Source: Pelomonas baiyunensis (lineage in GTDB: Bacteria; Pseudomonadota; Gammaproteobacteria; Burkholderiales; Burkholderiaceae_C). From it: 64,000 bases of DNA. Under the pieces are notes generated by a model. It did not search any database. It worked only from the letters and a program-made list of their open reading frames with translations, and was not told where the DNA came from. This document shows, piece after piece, positions 50,361-58,933 of this stretch (its first letter is position 1; the number at the start of each line of letters is the position of its first letter). The stretch is from assembly GCF_043555935.1 (NCBI RefSeq), contig NZ_JBIGIB010000003.1, forward strand, positions 124,001-188,000, read 5' to 3'. Position numbers and translations under genes: made by a program.

Positions 50361-52619
50361 TCAGCGCGTCAGCTGGAACTCGGTGTGCGCGGTGGCCGCG
50401 GAGCTGCCGCCCACCCACACGTCGAAGCGGGCGGGCTCCACGCCCCAGGCTTTCGTGACGGGGCTCCAGAACTTCAGCTCGTCGCGGCCCAGGGTGAAGC
50501 TCACCGTCTGCTCGGCGCCGGGCGCCAGGTGCACGCGCTGGAAGCCCTTCAACTCCCGCTGCGGCCGCGCGGCGCTGCCCGAGCGCTGGTGGGTGTAGAG
50601 CTGCACCACCTCGTCGCCCGCCACCGCGCCGGTGTTGCGCACCGTAACGCTCACCTTCACCGGCGCGCCGGCCTTGGCCGTGGTGCGGTCCAGCGTGAGG
50701 CCGCTGTACGTGAAGCTCGTGTAGCTCAGGCCGTGGCCGAAGGGGTACAGCGGCGAAGAGGGCGCATCGGTCGAATAGCGCGAGGTGAAGTTGCGGCCGG
50801 TCTCGTCGGCATGCGTGCGGTTGTGGTTGTAGTAGGCCGGCACGTGGCCGGTGCTGCGCGGCCAGCTCACCGGCAGCTTGCCGCCCGGGTTCACCGCGCC
50901 GCTGAGCACGTCGGCCACCGCGTGGCCGCCCTCGCTGCCCGGGAACCAGGCCTCCACGATGGCCGGCACGTGCGTGCTGGCCCAGGCGATGTCCAGCGGC
51001 CGGCCGTTCAGCAGCACCAGCACCACCGGTTTGCCCGTGGCCACCACCGCCTCCAGCAGCGCCTGCTGGTTGCCCTGCAGCGCCAGCGACGCGACGGACG
51101 CCGCCTCGCCGCTCATGTTGGCGCGCTCGCCCAGCACCATCACCACGGCTTCGGCCTGGCGCGCGGTCGCCACGGCTTTGGCCAGTTCGGCCTGCTGCTC
51201 GGCAGCGGACATCAGCGCCGGGGCCGCCTTGCCTTGATCGGCATCCCAGGGCAGCGGATAGGCGCGCTGCATGTCGCCACCGCGTGCGAACGTCACCTCG
51301 GCCTGCGGCCAGCGGGCCTTGATGCCTTCGAGCACCGTCACGCCGGTGGTTTTCTCCACCGTCCAGGAGCCGAGGATGTCTTCGCCGCTGTCGCCCAGCG
51401 GGCCGATGACGGCAATGCGCTTGAGCGACGCCGCCAGCGGCAGCGCCCGGCCCTCGTTGCGCAGCAGCACCAGCGAGCGCTGCGCGGCCTCGCGCGTGGC
51501 GGCGCGGTGGGCGGGGTCGTTGAACACGGCGGCCTTGCGCTCCGGCGCACCGTAGGGTTGTTCGAACAGACCCATGCGCAGCTTCACCGTCAGCACCTCA
51601 CGCACCGCGTCGTCCACCACCCGCATCGGCAGCTTGCCGGCCTTCACCAGCGCCGGCAGCTGGCGCATGTAGCTGTTGCTGGCCATGTCCATGGTCACGC
51701 CGGCCTGCAGGCCGCGCGCGGCGGCGTCGGCGTTGTCGGCCGCAAAGCCGTGGTTCTCCAGCGACTGCACCGCGAACGCGTCGCTGATGACGAAGCCCTT
51801 GAAGCCCATCTCCCGGCGCAGCACGTTGCGCAGCAGCCAGGCGTTGCCCGAGGCCGGCACGTCGTTGAGCGTCATGTAGGCCGACATCACCGTGCCCGCA
51901 CCCGCGTCGATGGCCGCCTGGAAGGGCGGGAAGTACACGTTGCGCAGCGTCACCTCGGGCACGAAGACCGAGTCGTAGTCGCGCCCGCCGTCGGCCGCGC
52001 CGTAGGCGGCGAAGTGCTTCACGCTGGTCAGCACGCGCTCGGGCGTGCCGAGCGCCGGGCCCTGCAGGCCGCGCACCTGGGCGCGGGCCATGGCCACGCC
52101 CAGGAAGGTGTCCTCGCCCGCGCCTTCCACGATGCGGCCCCAGCGGGCATCGCGGGCGATGTCCACCATGGGCGTGAAGGTCCAGTTGATGCCGGCCACC
52201 GACGACTCTTTGGCGGCGATGGCTTGCGAGCGCTCCACCAGCGCCGGGTCCCACGAGGCGGCCAGGCCCAGCGGCACCGGGAACACGTTCTTGTAGCCGT
52301 GGATCACGTCGTAGCCGAACAGCAGCGGGATGCCCAGGCGGCTTTCCTTCACCGCCACGCGCTGCAGCCGGGCGATCAGGTCGGAGTCGATGGTCCACAG
52401 CACCGAACCTGCCTTGCCGGCGCGGATGAGCTCGTCCGGCGTCTCCTTGTTCGGGCCCGGCACCTCGGCGCCCAGCTGCGTGAGCTGGCCGATTTTTTCC
52501 TCCAACGTCATGCGGGCGATCAGCGCGTTGGCGCGTTGCGTGACGGTGTCGGCACCCGCCGTGGTGGCGGTGAGCAAGCAGGCGCAGGCGGCCGCAGCCA
52601 GCGGCGAGAGTCGGGCCAT
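50361..52619 (-). CDS. bglX: Beta-glucosidase BglX (glycoside hydrolase family 3)
   Basis: 752 aa with signal peptide MARLSPLAAAACACLLTAT; periplasmic. GH3 N-terminal barrel (RMTLEEKIGQLTQ) with nucleophile D280 in GFVISDAFAVQ, C-terminal GH3_C (LVLLRNEGRALPL, VMVLGERANMSGEA) and a fibronectin-type III-like domain (PFGHGLSYTSFTYS, VRNTGAVAGDEVVQLY). Cleaves beta-linked glucosides. Divergent from the AraC regulator over 107 bp with a palindrome. Confidence 0.95.
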   Translation of the reverse strand: MARLSPLAAAACACLLTATTAGADTVTQRANALIARMTLEEKIGQLTQLGAEVPGPNKETPDELIRAGKAGSVLWTIDSDLIARLQRVAVKESRLGIPLLFGYDVIHGYKNVFPVPLGLAASWDPALVERSQAIAAKESSVAGINWTFTPMVDIARDARWGRIVEGAGEDTFLGVAMARAQVRGLQGPALGTPERVLTSVKHFAAYGAADGGRDYDSVFVPEVTLRNVYFPPFQAAIDAGAGTVMSAYMTLNDVPASGNAWLLRNVLRREMGFKGFVISDAFAVQSLENHGFAADNADAAARGLQAGVTMDMASNSYMRQLPALVKAGKLPMRVVDDAVREVLTVKLRMGLFEQPYGAPERKAAVFNDPAHRAATREAAQRSLVLLRNEGRALPLAASLKRIAVIGPLGDSGEDILGSWTVEKTTGVTVLEGIKARWPQAEVTFARGGDMQRAYPLPWDADQGKAAPALMSAAEQQAELAKAVATARQAEAVVMVLGERANMSGEAASVASLALQGNQQALLEAVVATGKPVVLVLLNGRPLDIAWASTHVPAIVEAWFPGSEGGHAVADVLSGAVNPGGKLPVSWPRSTGHVPAYYNHNRTHADETGRNFTSRYSTDAPSSPLYPFGHGLSYTSFTYSGLTLDRTTAKAGAPVKVSVTVRNTGAVAGDEVVQLYTHQRSGSAARPQRELKGFQRVHLAPGAEQTVSFTLGRDELKFWSPVTKAWGVEPARFDVWVGGSSAATAHTEFQLTR

Positions 52620-52690
52620 GGGGATGTCTCCTGAATCGTTGTGGTGTTCTGACCGGCGGCGACTCTAGGTTCCGGGCCCGGGGGGCGTGA

Positions 52691-52707
52691 ATCGCCGCAC
52701 GGGCGAT
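52691..52707. promoter_or_regulatory. Palindrome in the bglX-araC intergenic region
   Basis: ATCGCC-GCACG-GGCGAT, perfect 6-bp arms with 5-bp spacer. A TATAAC-like -10 lies at 52713-52718 facing the AraC gene. Candidate binding site for the AraC regulator or another factor. Confidence 0.4.
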
Positions 52708-52726
52708 CCGCCTATAACATCGGCCG

Positions 52727-53560
52727 ATGCGCGGCGTGATCGGATCGACCGGACCCATGATGCCCATGACCGGCTACTTCAACAGCCGCGCGGAGCCGCG
52801 TCAGTGGGTGGAGGGCAACCTCGCGCACTGGAACGGTTACTTCACGCTCCGAGGGAAAGGCGAGGTGCGCTTCCCTCAGGAGATGGTGACCACCAGCGTC
52901 GGCGAGCTGCTGCTGCTGGCGCCCACGCACCCGCGCTCCTACCGCATTCCGGACCCGCAAACGGGTTGGGAGTTCTACTGGCTACATTTTCGGACGACGC
53001 CCCGGCTGGACGGCTGCCTGCCCTGGTTTGACCCGGCCCGCCGCTGGCAGGCGCATGCGGTGGCCGATGTGTCGCTGCGCGTGGAGCTGGCCTCGCAGCT
53101 GGAGGCCGCGCACCGCTTCAACCTGACCGAACCCGACCTGCCCCAGCGTGAGGCCATCGTCGAGGCGCTGCTGGAAGCCTTCCTGCTGCGCGTGGCCGGC
53201 GCCGAGGCCAGCCCGGGCGGCGCCAACCCGGTGGACCCGCGCATCGAGCGCGTGCTGGAGCGCTTCCATTGCGACCTGGCCGCGCCGGTGAATGTCGATC
53301 AGCTCGCCGAGTTCGCCGGCCTGTCGCGCTCGCAGTTCTGCCTGCTGTTCCGCCGCGGCACCGGCCGCTCGCCCCAGGTCTACATGGAAGACCGCCGCCT
53401 GGAAATGGCCGCGCATTACCTGCGCGCCACCGGCCAGCCCGTGGCCGAGGTGGCCGAGATGGTGGGCTTTGCCAACCCGTTCTATTTCACGCTGCGCTTT
53501 CGGCGCCGGCATGGGCTGAGCCCGACGGCGTACCGCGAGCAACACAGCGGCGGCGCGTGA
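52727..53560 (+). CDS. AraC family transcriptional regulator
   Basis: 277 aa. N-terminal arabinose-binding-like part (NGYFTLRGKGEVRFPQEMV, RIPDPQTGWEFYWLHF) and C-terminal double helix-turn-helix (VDQLAEFAGLSRSQFCLLFRRGTGRSP, AEMVGFANPFYFTLRFRRRHGLSPTAYR). Probably regulates the divergent bglX. Start uncertain: a -10-like TATAAC lies just upstream of 52727, so ATG at 52757 or 52763 is possible. Confidence 0.92.
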   Translation: MRGVIGSTGPMMPMTGYFNSRAEPRQWVEGNLAHWNGYFTLRGKGEVRFPQEMVTTSVGELLLLAPTHPRSYRIPDPQTGWEFYWLHFRTTPRLDGCLPWFDPARRWQAHAVADVSLRVELASQLEAAHRFNLTEPDLPQREAIVEALLEAFLLRVAGAEASPGGANPVDPRIERVLERFHCDLAAPVNVDQLAEFAGLSRSQFCLLFRRGTGRSPQVYMEDRRLEMAAHYLRATGQPVAEVAEMVGFANPFYFTLRFRRRHGLSPTAYREQHSGGA

Positions 53561-53563
53561 GGC

Positions 53564-54169
53564 TCACTCGAACAGATGCCCCAGGTCGTGGTGGCCCATG
53601 GACTCGGCCTTGGTGCGCAGGTACTTCTCGTTGTCCGGCCCCAGCGGGGTGAGGGAGGCTTCGCGCTCCACCACCTCGATGCCGAACTCGGCCAGCGCGG
53701 CCATCTTGAGCGGGTTGTTCGTCAGCAGCCGGATGCGGTGCACGCCCAGCGCGCGCAGCATGCAGGCAGCGGCGTCGTAGCGACGGGCGTCGATGGGCAG
53801 GCCCAGCACCGCGTTGGCCTCGATGGTGTCGCGGCCGGCGTCTTGCTCGGCATAGGCGCGCAGCTTTTGCACCAGGCCGATGCCCCGGCCCTCGTGGCCG
53901 CGCATGTAGATGATGGCGCCGCGCCCGAGGGCGGCGATGCGCTTCATGGCGCTTTCCAGCTGCGGCCGGCAGTCGCAGCGCAGCGAGCCGAACACCTCAC
54001 CCGTCACGCACTCGGAGTGCACGCGCACCACCGGCGGCTCGTCGCCGGCCAGGTCGCCCATGCTCAGCACGACGTGCTCCTGCCCGCTGTCACCCTCCCG
54101 GAAACCGTGGATGGTGAACTCGCCGTAGGGCGTGGGCAGGCGGGTGGAAACGATGTGTTCGATCTTCAT
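53564..54169 (-). CDS. ribA: GTP cyclohydrolase II
   Basis: 201 aa, normal length. Zinc cysteines in CVTGEVFGSLRCDCRPQL, and YMRGHEGRGIGL, the family signature. It opens GTP as the first step of riboflavin synthesis. Start ATG 54169; the 54280 extension is non-family. Divergent from the dienelactone hydrolase gene, and its stop nearly meets the end of the AraC gene. Confidence 0.95.
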   Translation of the reverse strand: MKIEHIVSTRLPTPYGEFTIHGFREGDSGQEHVVLSMGDLAGDEPPVVRVHSECVTGEVFGSLRCDCRPQLESAMKRIAALGRGAIIYMRGHEGRGIGLVQKLRAYAEQDAGRDTIEANAVLGLPIDARRYDAAACMLRALGVHRIRLLTNNPLKMAALAEFGIEVVEREASLTPLGPDNEKYLRTKAESMGHHDLGHLFE

Positions 54170-54255
54170 GGCGAGCCCGCATTGTCCCCTGGGCGGGAAA
54201 CCCCCCGGCAGATGCGGCAGCATTCGCGGCTGAATCTGCAACCCAAGGAGCAACC

Positions 54256-54951
54256 ATGGCGCAAAACATCCACTTCGCACGTCCCGACGGTGTCAGCGTG
54301 CCGGGCTATCTGGCCGAGGCCGATCGGCCGGTGGGGGCGGTGGTGGTCATCCAGGAGTGGTGGGGCCTGAACGACCAGATCCGCGGCGTGGCCGACCGTT
54401 TCGCCCGCGCTGGCTTCACGGCCCTGGTGCCCGACCTGTACCGCTGCCAAAGCACCGTGGAGGCGGAGGAGGCCCACCACCTGATGACGGGCCTGGACTT
54501 CGGCCAGGCCGCCTCGCAAGACGTGCGCGGCGCGGTGCAGTACCTGCAAGGCCTGAAGCTGGGCAGCGGCAAGGTGGGCATCACCGGCTACTGCATGGGC
54601 GGTGCGCTGACCGTGCTGGCGGCCACGATGACGCCCGAGGCCGCGGCCGCCGTGGTTTGGTACGGCATGCCGCCGCTGGAGTACGTGGACGCCAGCCGAG
54701 TGGCCATGCCCGTGCAGGCCCACTGGGCCACGCAGGACGAGTTCTTCAAGATCGACGGCGTGGACGCGCTGGAAGCCAAGTTCGCCGACGCGGGCGTGCG
54801 CTACGAGGGCCACCGCTACCTGGCGCACCACGCCTTCGCCAACGAAACCGCGCAAGGCCCACACCGCCTGCCGCAGACGCAATACGACGCCACCTGGGCC
54901 ACCCAGGCCTGGGACCGCACGCTGCGTTTCTTCGGCCAGCACCTGGGCTGA
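54256..54951 (+). CDS. Dienelactone hydrolase family protein
   Basis: 231 aa. Catalytic Cys113 in ITGYCMGGALTV, Asp and His supplied by the C-terminal half (HRYLAHHAFANET). N-terminal IHFARPDGVSVPGYLAE and VVVIQEWWGLNDQIRGVADR. DLH-fold hydrolase; substrate not clear, could be a general carboxymethylenebutenolidase. CAAGGAG lies 6 bases upstream of the ATG. Confidence 0.92.
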   Translation: MAQNIHFARPDGVSVPGYLAEADRPVGAVVVIQEWWGLNDQIRGVADRFARAGFTALVPDLYRCQSTVEAEEAHHLMTGLDFGQAASQDVRGAVQYLQGLKLGSGKVGITGYCMGGALTVLAATMTPEAAAAVVWYGMPPLEYVDASRVAMPVQAHWATQDEFFKIDGVDALEAKFADAGVRYEGHRYLAHHAFANETAQGPHRLPQTQYDATWATQAWDRTLRFFGQHLG

Positions 54952-55132
54952 CCTTGCATGGCGGGGTGACCGCTGCAGCGGCGGCACACAGCGATTGCGC
55001 CGGCGCGCATGACGTCCACCTGGACCCCCGGGGCCAAGGGGCGCAATGCCGCGTCGAGATTTTTTACAGCGGCGCTCCGCCGGAGTCTATCAAGGCCATC
55101 CATCGCTTTTGTTGATCGGCTCTTTCGGCCGC

Positions 55133-55148
55133 TGGCCCATCCTTTGCT
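55133..55148 (+). promoter_or_regulatory. Sigma-54 type (-24/-12) promoter
   Basis: TGGCCCATCCTTTGCT: GG and GC doublets exactly 10 bp apart, 14 of 16 positions in line with TGGCACGNNNNTTGCW. It ends 60 bp before the PEP-CTERM start. PEP-CTERM genes are known to be linked to sigma-54 and the PrsK/PrsR system (established); the activator gene is not in the window. Confidence 0.7.
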
Positions 55149-55208
55149 TGTGGCACCGCCCGCCCGCCCGGATCTTCGGTCGGCCATCCGATACACCAAC
55201 ACTTACAC

Positions 55209-55892
55209 ATGCGCCTGAATCTCTTCGGCCTCGCCCTGGCCTCCTCTCTGCTGACCGCCAGTCAATTGGCTGCGGCGAACGTCTCGGCCATCTCTGAAAA
55301 TTTCGAGGGCACGTTGTCGAAGTGGGTTGACCGCAGCGTCTCCGTCGGCGGCCCGGTTCAGTCCGCCATCGTGGTGGACCCGCTCAATGCGGCCAACCAC
55401 GTGCTCGGCTTCAACATGATGTACAGCGCCGGCAGCCTGTTCAGCGCTGACACCATCCAGACCACCAATGGCATGTTCACGGTCAGCTTCGACTACCTGG
55501 GCCTTGCGCAGCCGGGCAGCGTGGCCGGTGACCTGGGCGGCTTCTTCGGCATCAGCCAAGGCAACCCGGGCTTCCACGACTGGATCGCCGGGACCCTGGA
55601 TGGCTACCAGATGGCCAACGGCGTGCCCGTCATCAACCTCATCGATGACGGTGCGTGGCACCACTACAGCCTGACCTTCAAGTCCACCATCGGCAATTCG
55701 GTGCACCTGATGTTCGAGGACTTTCAAGGCTCGGGTGGTGTTGCGGGTGACGTCTTCTTCGACAACATCCAGTTCAACGACAGCAGCGTTCCAGCGGCTC
55801 CGCTCAACAACCTGCCCGAGCCGGGCAGCCTGGCCCTTCTGGGCGCCGCGGCTCTTGGCGCTGCCGCCGTGCGCCGCAAGCGCCAAGCCTGA
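55209..55892 (+). CDS. PEP-CTERM sorting-domain exported protein
   Basis: 227 aa. N-terminal signal MRLNLFGLALASSLLTAS; C-terminal PEP-CTERM tag: NLPEPGSLALLGAAALGAAA then RRKRQA, the PEP motif, hydrophobic helix and basic tail recognised by exosortase (EpsH-type). The middle has DDGAWHHYSLTF and VFFDNIQFND, beta-rich, possibly carbohydrate binding. No exosortase gene is in this window. Confidence 0.92.
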   Translation: MRLNLFGLALASSLLTASQLAAANVSAISENFEGTLSKWVDRSVSVGGPVQSAIVVDPLNAANHVLGFNMMYSAGSLFSADTIQTTNGMFTVSFDYLGLAQPGSVAGDLGGFFGISQGNPGFHDWIAGTLDGYQMANGVPVINLIDDGAWHHYSLTFKSTIGNSVHLMFEDFQGSGGVAGDVFFDNIQFNDSSVPAAPLNNLPEPGSLALLGAAALGAAAVRRKRQA

Positions 55893-55915
55893 CCCGCTGA
55901 CCCGCGTGTCGAAGC

Positions 55916-55946
55916 ACCTCGCGCTTGCCGCGTGAGGTTCTTGTTT
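55916..55946 (+). terminator. Intrinsic terminator after the PEP-CTERM gene
   Basis: ACCTCGCGC pairs with GCGTGAGGT (one G-T) over a TTGCC loop, followed by TCTTGTTT. A reasonable Rho-independent terminator starting 23 bp past the stop. Confidence 0.65.
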
Positions 55947-56155
55947 GCATCGGGTGTGGGGTGCTGCGATGAGTGCAGCTGTTCGGTGAGTCGGCCCGTT
56001 CGTGGCGCCCCTCACGGCAGCCAGCCGTGCGAAGTTGCCCGATCCGCCACCCCCGCCCCGCTGAATCCATGGCGGGTGTGGGGGCTTGCGTGCTAGCCTG
56101 CCGGCGCTCCACAAAAACGAGAGATGCGCCCCCGCCGGCGCAGGGATGCAGATCG

Positions 56156-57826
56156 ATGCAGCACGAGGAAACACGCCGCGCCGACGGGGAAAACGGCACG
56201 GGCGTCAGCGCGTCCAAGGTCACACCGGCTCCAGCGCCGGCCCCACCGCCGCCGCCCCCGCCACCGCCCAGCGCTGCCGCGCAGGACGAGGCCGAGGCGC
56301 GCGAAGAGGCGATGCGCCAGCAGCGCCTGACCCGTGTGATGCAAAGCATCGATGCCCAGCCCGACTTCGCGGCCGTGAAGGCCTCGATGCTGAACCTGCA
56401 GCAGATCAGCCGCTCCGAGCGCTCGCACGTGCGGGCGCTGACCGACCTGATCCACGACGACCCGGCCATGCTCGCCAAGCTGTTGCGGCTGGTGAATGCG
56501 GCCTTTTACCGCTCGGTGGGCGGCGGCGAGATCACCAGCATGGCGCGCGCCGTGCAGCTGCTGGGCTTTCAGAAGGTGGGCATGCTGGCCAGTTCGCTGC
56601 GCCTGTTCGAGACCCTGCCCAAGACCGCCGACGGCCTGCGCATGCAGCAGGAGTTCGCCCGCTCGCAGCTGGCGGCTTTGCTGGCGCAAGATTTCTGCCA
56701 CAGCCGCCGGCACGGCGACACCATTTACCTCTCGGCGCTGTTCCAGCGGCTGGGGGACCTGCTGGCCGGCCTGCACTTCCAGGACGACGCCCAGGTCATC
56801 GAAGACAAGCTGGACATGCAGGACCTGCCCAAGGAGTCGCCGCAGCGCCACCGCGCGCGCGACAAGCTGGCCCGCGCCAACTGGGGGGTGACGGTCGAAG
56901 AGATCGGCCACGACGTGGCGCGCGGCTGGGGCTGGCCGGCCAACCTGCTGGGCACCATGCGCAGCCTGCACCCCGAGTCGCCCGAAGACCCGCTGGAAGG
57001 CGACGACTACGCCCGCGTGCTGTGCACCGCGGTCAACAGCTTTGCCGGCGAGCTGATGCAGGTGCCGCGCGTGGGCACGCTGGAAGAGCAGGCCGAGGCC
57101 CGCGGCCCGGTGGTGCGTGCCTTTGCCGAGCGCCATGCGGAGCAGCTGGGCCTGAACCCCGAGACCCTGGCCGAGGCGGTGGAGCAGACCTTTGCTGCGT
57201 GGCTGGAGCTGCTCAAGGCCCTGGGCGTGACGCTGCTGGCCCCCGGCGAGGTGCCGGCCAAGGCTGCGGCCAAGAAGCTGGACCCCAACTCGCGCGAGTA
57301 CCGCCAGAACCTGGCGGACAACCTGGCGGACGCCATCGAGCACCTGCGTCGCATGAACCGGCGCTCGGCCCCGCTGCAAGACGTGCTGGACGCGGCGTTG
57401 AAGCTGCTGATGAAGTCGCTGGACCTGCAGCGCGCCGTGGTGTGCCTCACCGACCCCAGCGCCGCCGGCCTGCGCGGCAGCATGGGCGTGGGCGACAAGG
57501 CCGTGGTGCTGGCACCTTTCTTCGAGATTCCGCTGGCGCCGCCGAGCTGCCTGTTCGGCCTGCTGTGCGCCAAGAATGCCGACACGCTGATCCGCGACGT
57601 GGCGGACCCCGTCATCGCCAAGCGCCTGCCGGGCTGGTACCCGGAGCGGGTCAAGGCCGGCACCTTCCTCGTGCTGCCCTTGATGACTACGGGCCAACAG
57701 GTGGTGGGCATGCTGTATGGCGACCAGCGCCAGGCCGGTGACCTGGTGGTGCACGACCGCGGGCTGGCGCTGCTGCGCGACCTGCGCCAGCAGGTGCTGA
57801 ACGCGGTGATCATGCCGCGCGCCTGA
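56156..57826 (+). CDS. HDOD domain protein with C-terminal GAF-like domain
   Basis: 556 aa. After a short N-terminus comes a low-complexity Pro/Ala stretch (about residues 24-39, PAPAPAPPPPPPPPP), an HDOD domain about residues 60-290 (DPAMLAKLLRLVNAAFYRS, MARAVQLLGFQKVGML) and a C-terminal GAF-like part about residues 390-555 (LDLQRAVVCLTDPSAAGL, LPLMTTGQQVVGMLYGD). HDOD proteins act in signal transduction with c-di-GMP and two-component systems. It converges with the HD-GYP gene, and is likely part of the same signalling neighbourhood. Confidence 0.9.
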   Translation: MQHEETRRADGENGTGVSASKVTPAPAPAPPPPPPPPPSAAAQDEAEAREEAMRQQRLTRVMQSIDAQPDFAAVKASMLNLQQISRSERSHVRALTDLIHDDPAMLAKLLRLVNAAFYRSVGGGEITSMARAVQLLGFQKVGMLASSLRLFETLPKTADGLRMQQEFARSQLAALLAQDFCHSRRHGDTIYLSALFQRLGDLLAGLHFQDDAQVIEDKLDMQDLPKESPQRHRARDKLARANWGVTVEEIGHDVARGWGWPANLLGTMRSLHPESPEDPLEGDDYARVLCTAVNSFAGELMQVPRVGTLEEQAEARGPVVRAFAERHAEQLGLNPETLAEAVEQTFAAWLELLKALGVTLLAPGEVPAKAAAKKLDPNSREYRQNLADNLADAIEHLRRMNRRSAPLQDVLDAALKLLMKSLDLQRAVVCLTDPSAAGLRGSMGVGDKAVVLAPFFEIPLAPPSCLFGLLCAKNADTLIRDVADPVIAKRLPGWYPERVKAGTFLVLPLMTTGQQVVGMLYGDQRQAGDLVVHDRGLALLRDLRQQVLNAVIMPRA

Positions 57827-57844
57827 GCGGCGCTCCGGCCGAAC

Positions 57845-58933
57845 TCAAACCTTGCCCAGCAGCCCGGCCAGCTGCGGCGCCAGCGCGGCGTCGTCGTCGG
57901 CAAAGCGCTCGCGGATGGCGAGCACGCCGGGCCAGTCGCCCAGGAAGGCGTCCACGCAAGCCGGGTCGAAGTGCTGGCCCGAGGCCTCGCGGATGAACGC
58001 CTGCGCGCGGTCCAGCGGCCAGGCCGGCTTGTAGGGGCGCTGCGAGGTCAGCGCGTCGAACACGTCGGCCACCGCCACGATGCGGCTGAACAGTGGAATC
58101 GCCTCGCCCGCCAGGCCCTGCGGGTAGCCGCTGCCGTCGAACTTCTCGTGGTGGCCGTGGGCGATGTCGGCCCCGGCGCGCAGGTAGGCCGAGCTGCTGT
58201 CTTTCAGGATGTCGTAGCCGTGCCGGGCGTGCTGCTTCATCACCTCGAACTCTTCGGGCGTGAGCTTGCCGGGCTTGAGCAGGATGTGGTCCGGGATGCC
58301 GACCTTGCCGATGTCGTGCAGCGGCGCGGCGTGCAGCAGCAGGTCCAGGTCGTCGCCGTTCAGGCCGAGGTGGCGGCCGATCAGCTGGGCGTAGTGCGCC
58401 ATGCGCAGGATGTGGGCGCCGGTCTCGGGGTCGCGGAACTCCGCCGCGCGCGACAGCCGCAGCACGGTTTCCAGCTCGCGCAGCCGCAGTTCAGCGGTGG
58501 CCTCGCGCACCTCGGCGGCCAGCCGGTCAGCGTGGTGCAGCAGCGCGCGGCGCGCGCGTGACAAGGCCAGCAGGTTGCGCGCCCGGGCCGAGAACTCGAC
58601 CCGGTCCACCGGCTTGGTGAGGAAATCGGTGGCGCCGGCGTCCAGCGCGCGGTAGCGGGTGTCCTTGTCGGCGTCGGCCGTGATCATCAGCACCGGCAGG
58701 TCTTCGCAGCCGGGGGTCTGGCGCAGGGCCTGCAGCAGTTGCACGCCGTCCAGCCCCGGCATCATGTAGTCGAGCACGATCAGGTCCGGCCGCTGCGCCT
58801 GCGCCCAGGCCAGGCCGGCGTGGGCGTCGGCAAACACCACCGCGTCGCAGTCGGGCAGCTTGCCCAGCAGGGCCTGGAACAGCGCCAGGTTGATGGCGTT
58901 GTCGTCGATGACCTGCACGCGTTGTCGGCTCAT
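57845..58933 (-). CDS. Response regulator with HD-GYP phosphodiesterase output
   Basis: 362 aa. Receiver domain: phosphoacceptor D55 in LIVLDYMMPG, and DFLTKPVDR. HD-GYP domain: HDIGKVGIPDHIL, HHEKFDGSGYPQGL, VAVADVFDALTSQRPYK, the residues of c-di-GMP phosphodiesterases. So a phosphorylation-controlled enzyme that degrades c-di-GMP is predicted. Start ATG 58933 overlaps the kinase stop (ATGA). Confidence 0.94.
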   Translation of the reverse strand: MSRQRVQVIDDNAINLALFQALLGKLPDCDAVVFADAHAGLAWAQAQRPDLIVLDYMMPGLDGVQLLQALRQTPGCEDLPVLMITADADKDTRYRALDAGATDFLTKPVDRVEFSARARNLLALSRARRALLHHADRLAAEVREATAELRLRELETVLRLSRAAEFRDPETGAHILRMAHYAQLIGRHLGLNGDDLDLLLHAAPLHDIGKVGIPDHILLKPGKLTPEEFEVMKQHARHGYDILKDSSSAYLRAGADIAHGHHEKFDGSGYPQGLAGEAIPLFSRIVAVADVFDALTSQRPYKPAWPLDRAQAFIREASGQHFDPACVDAFLGDWPGVLAIRERFADDDAALAPQLAGLLGKV

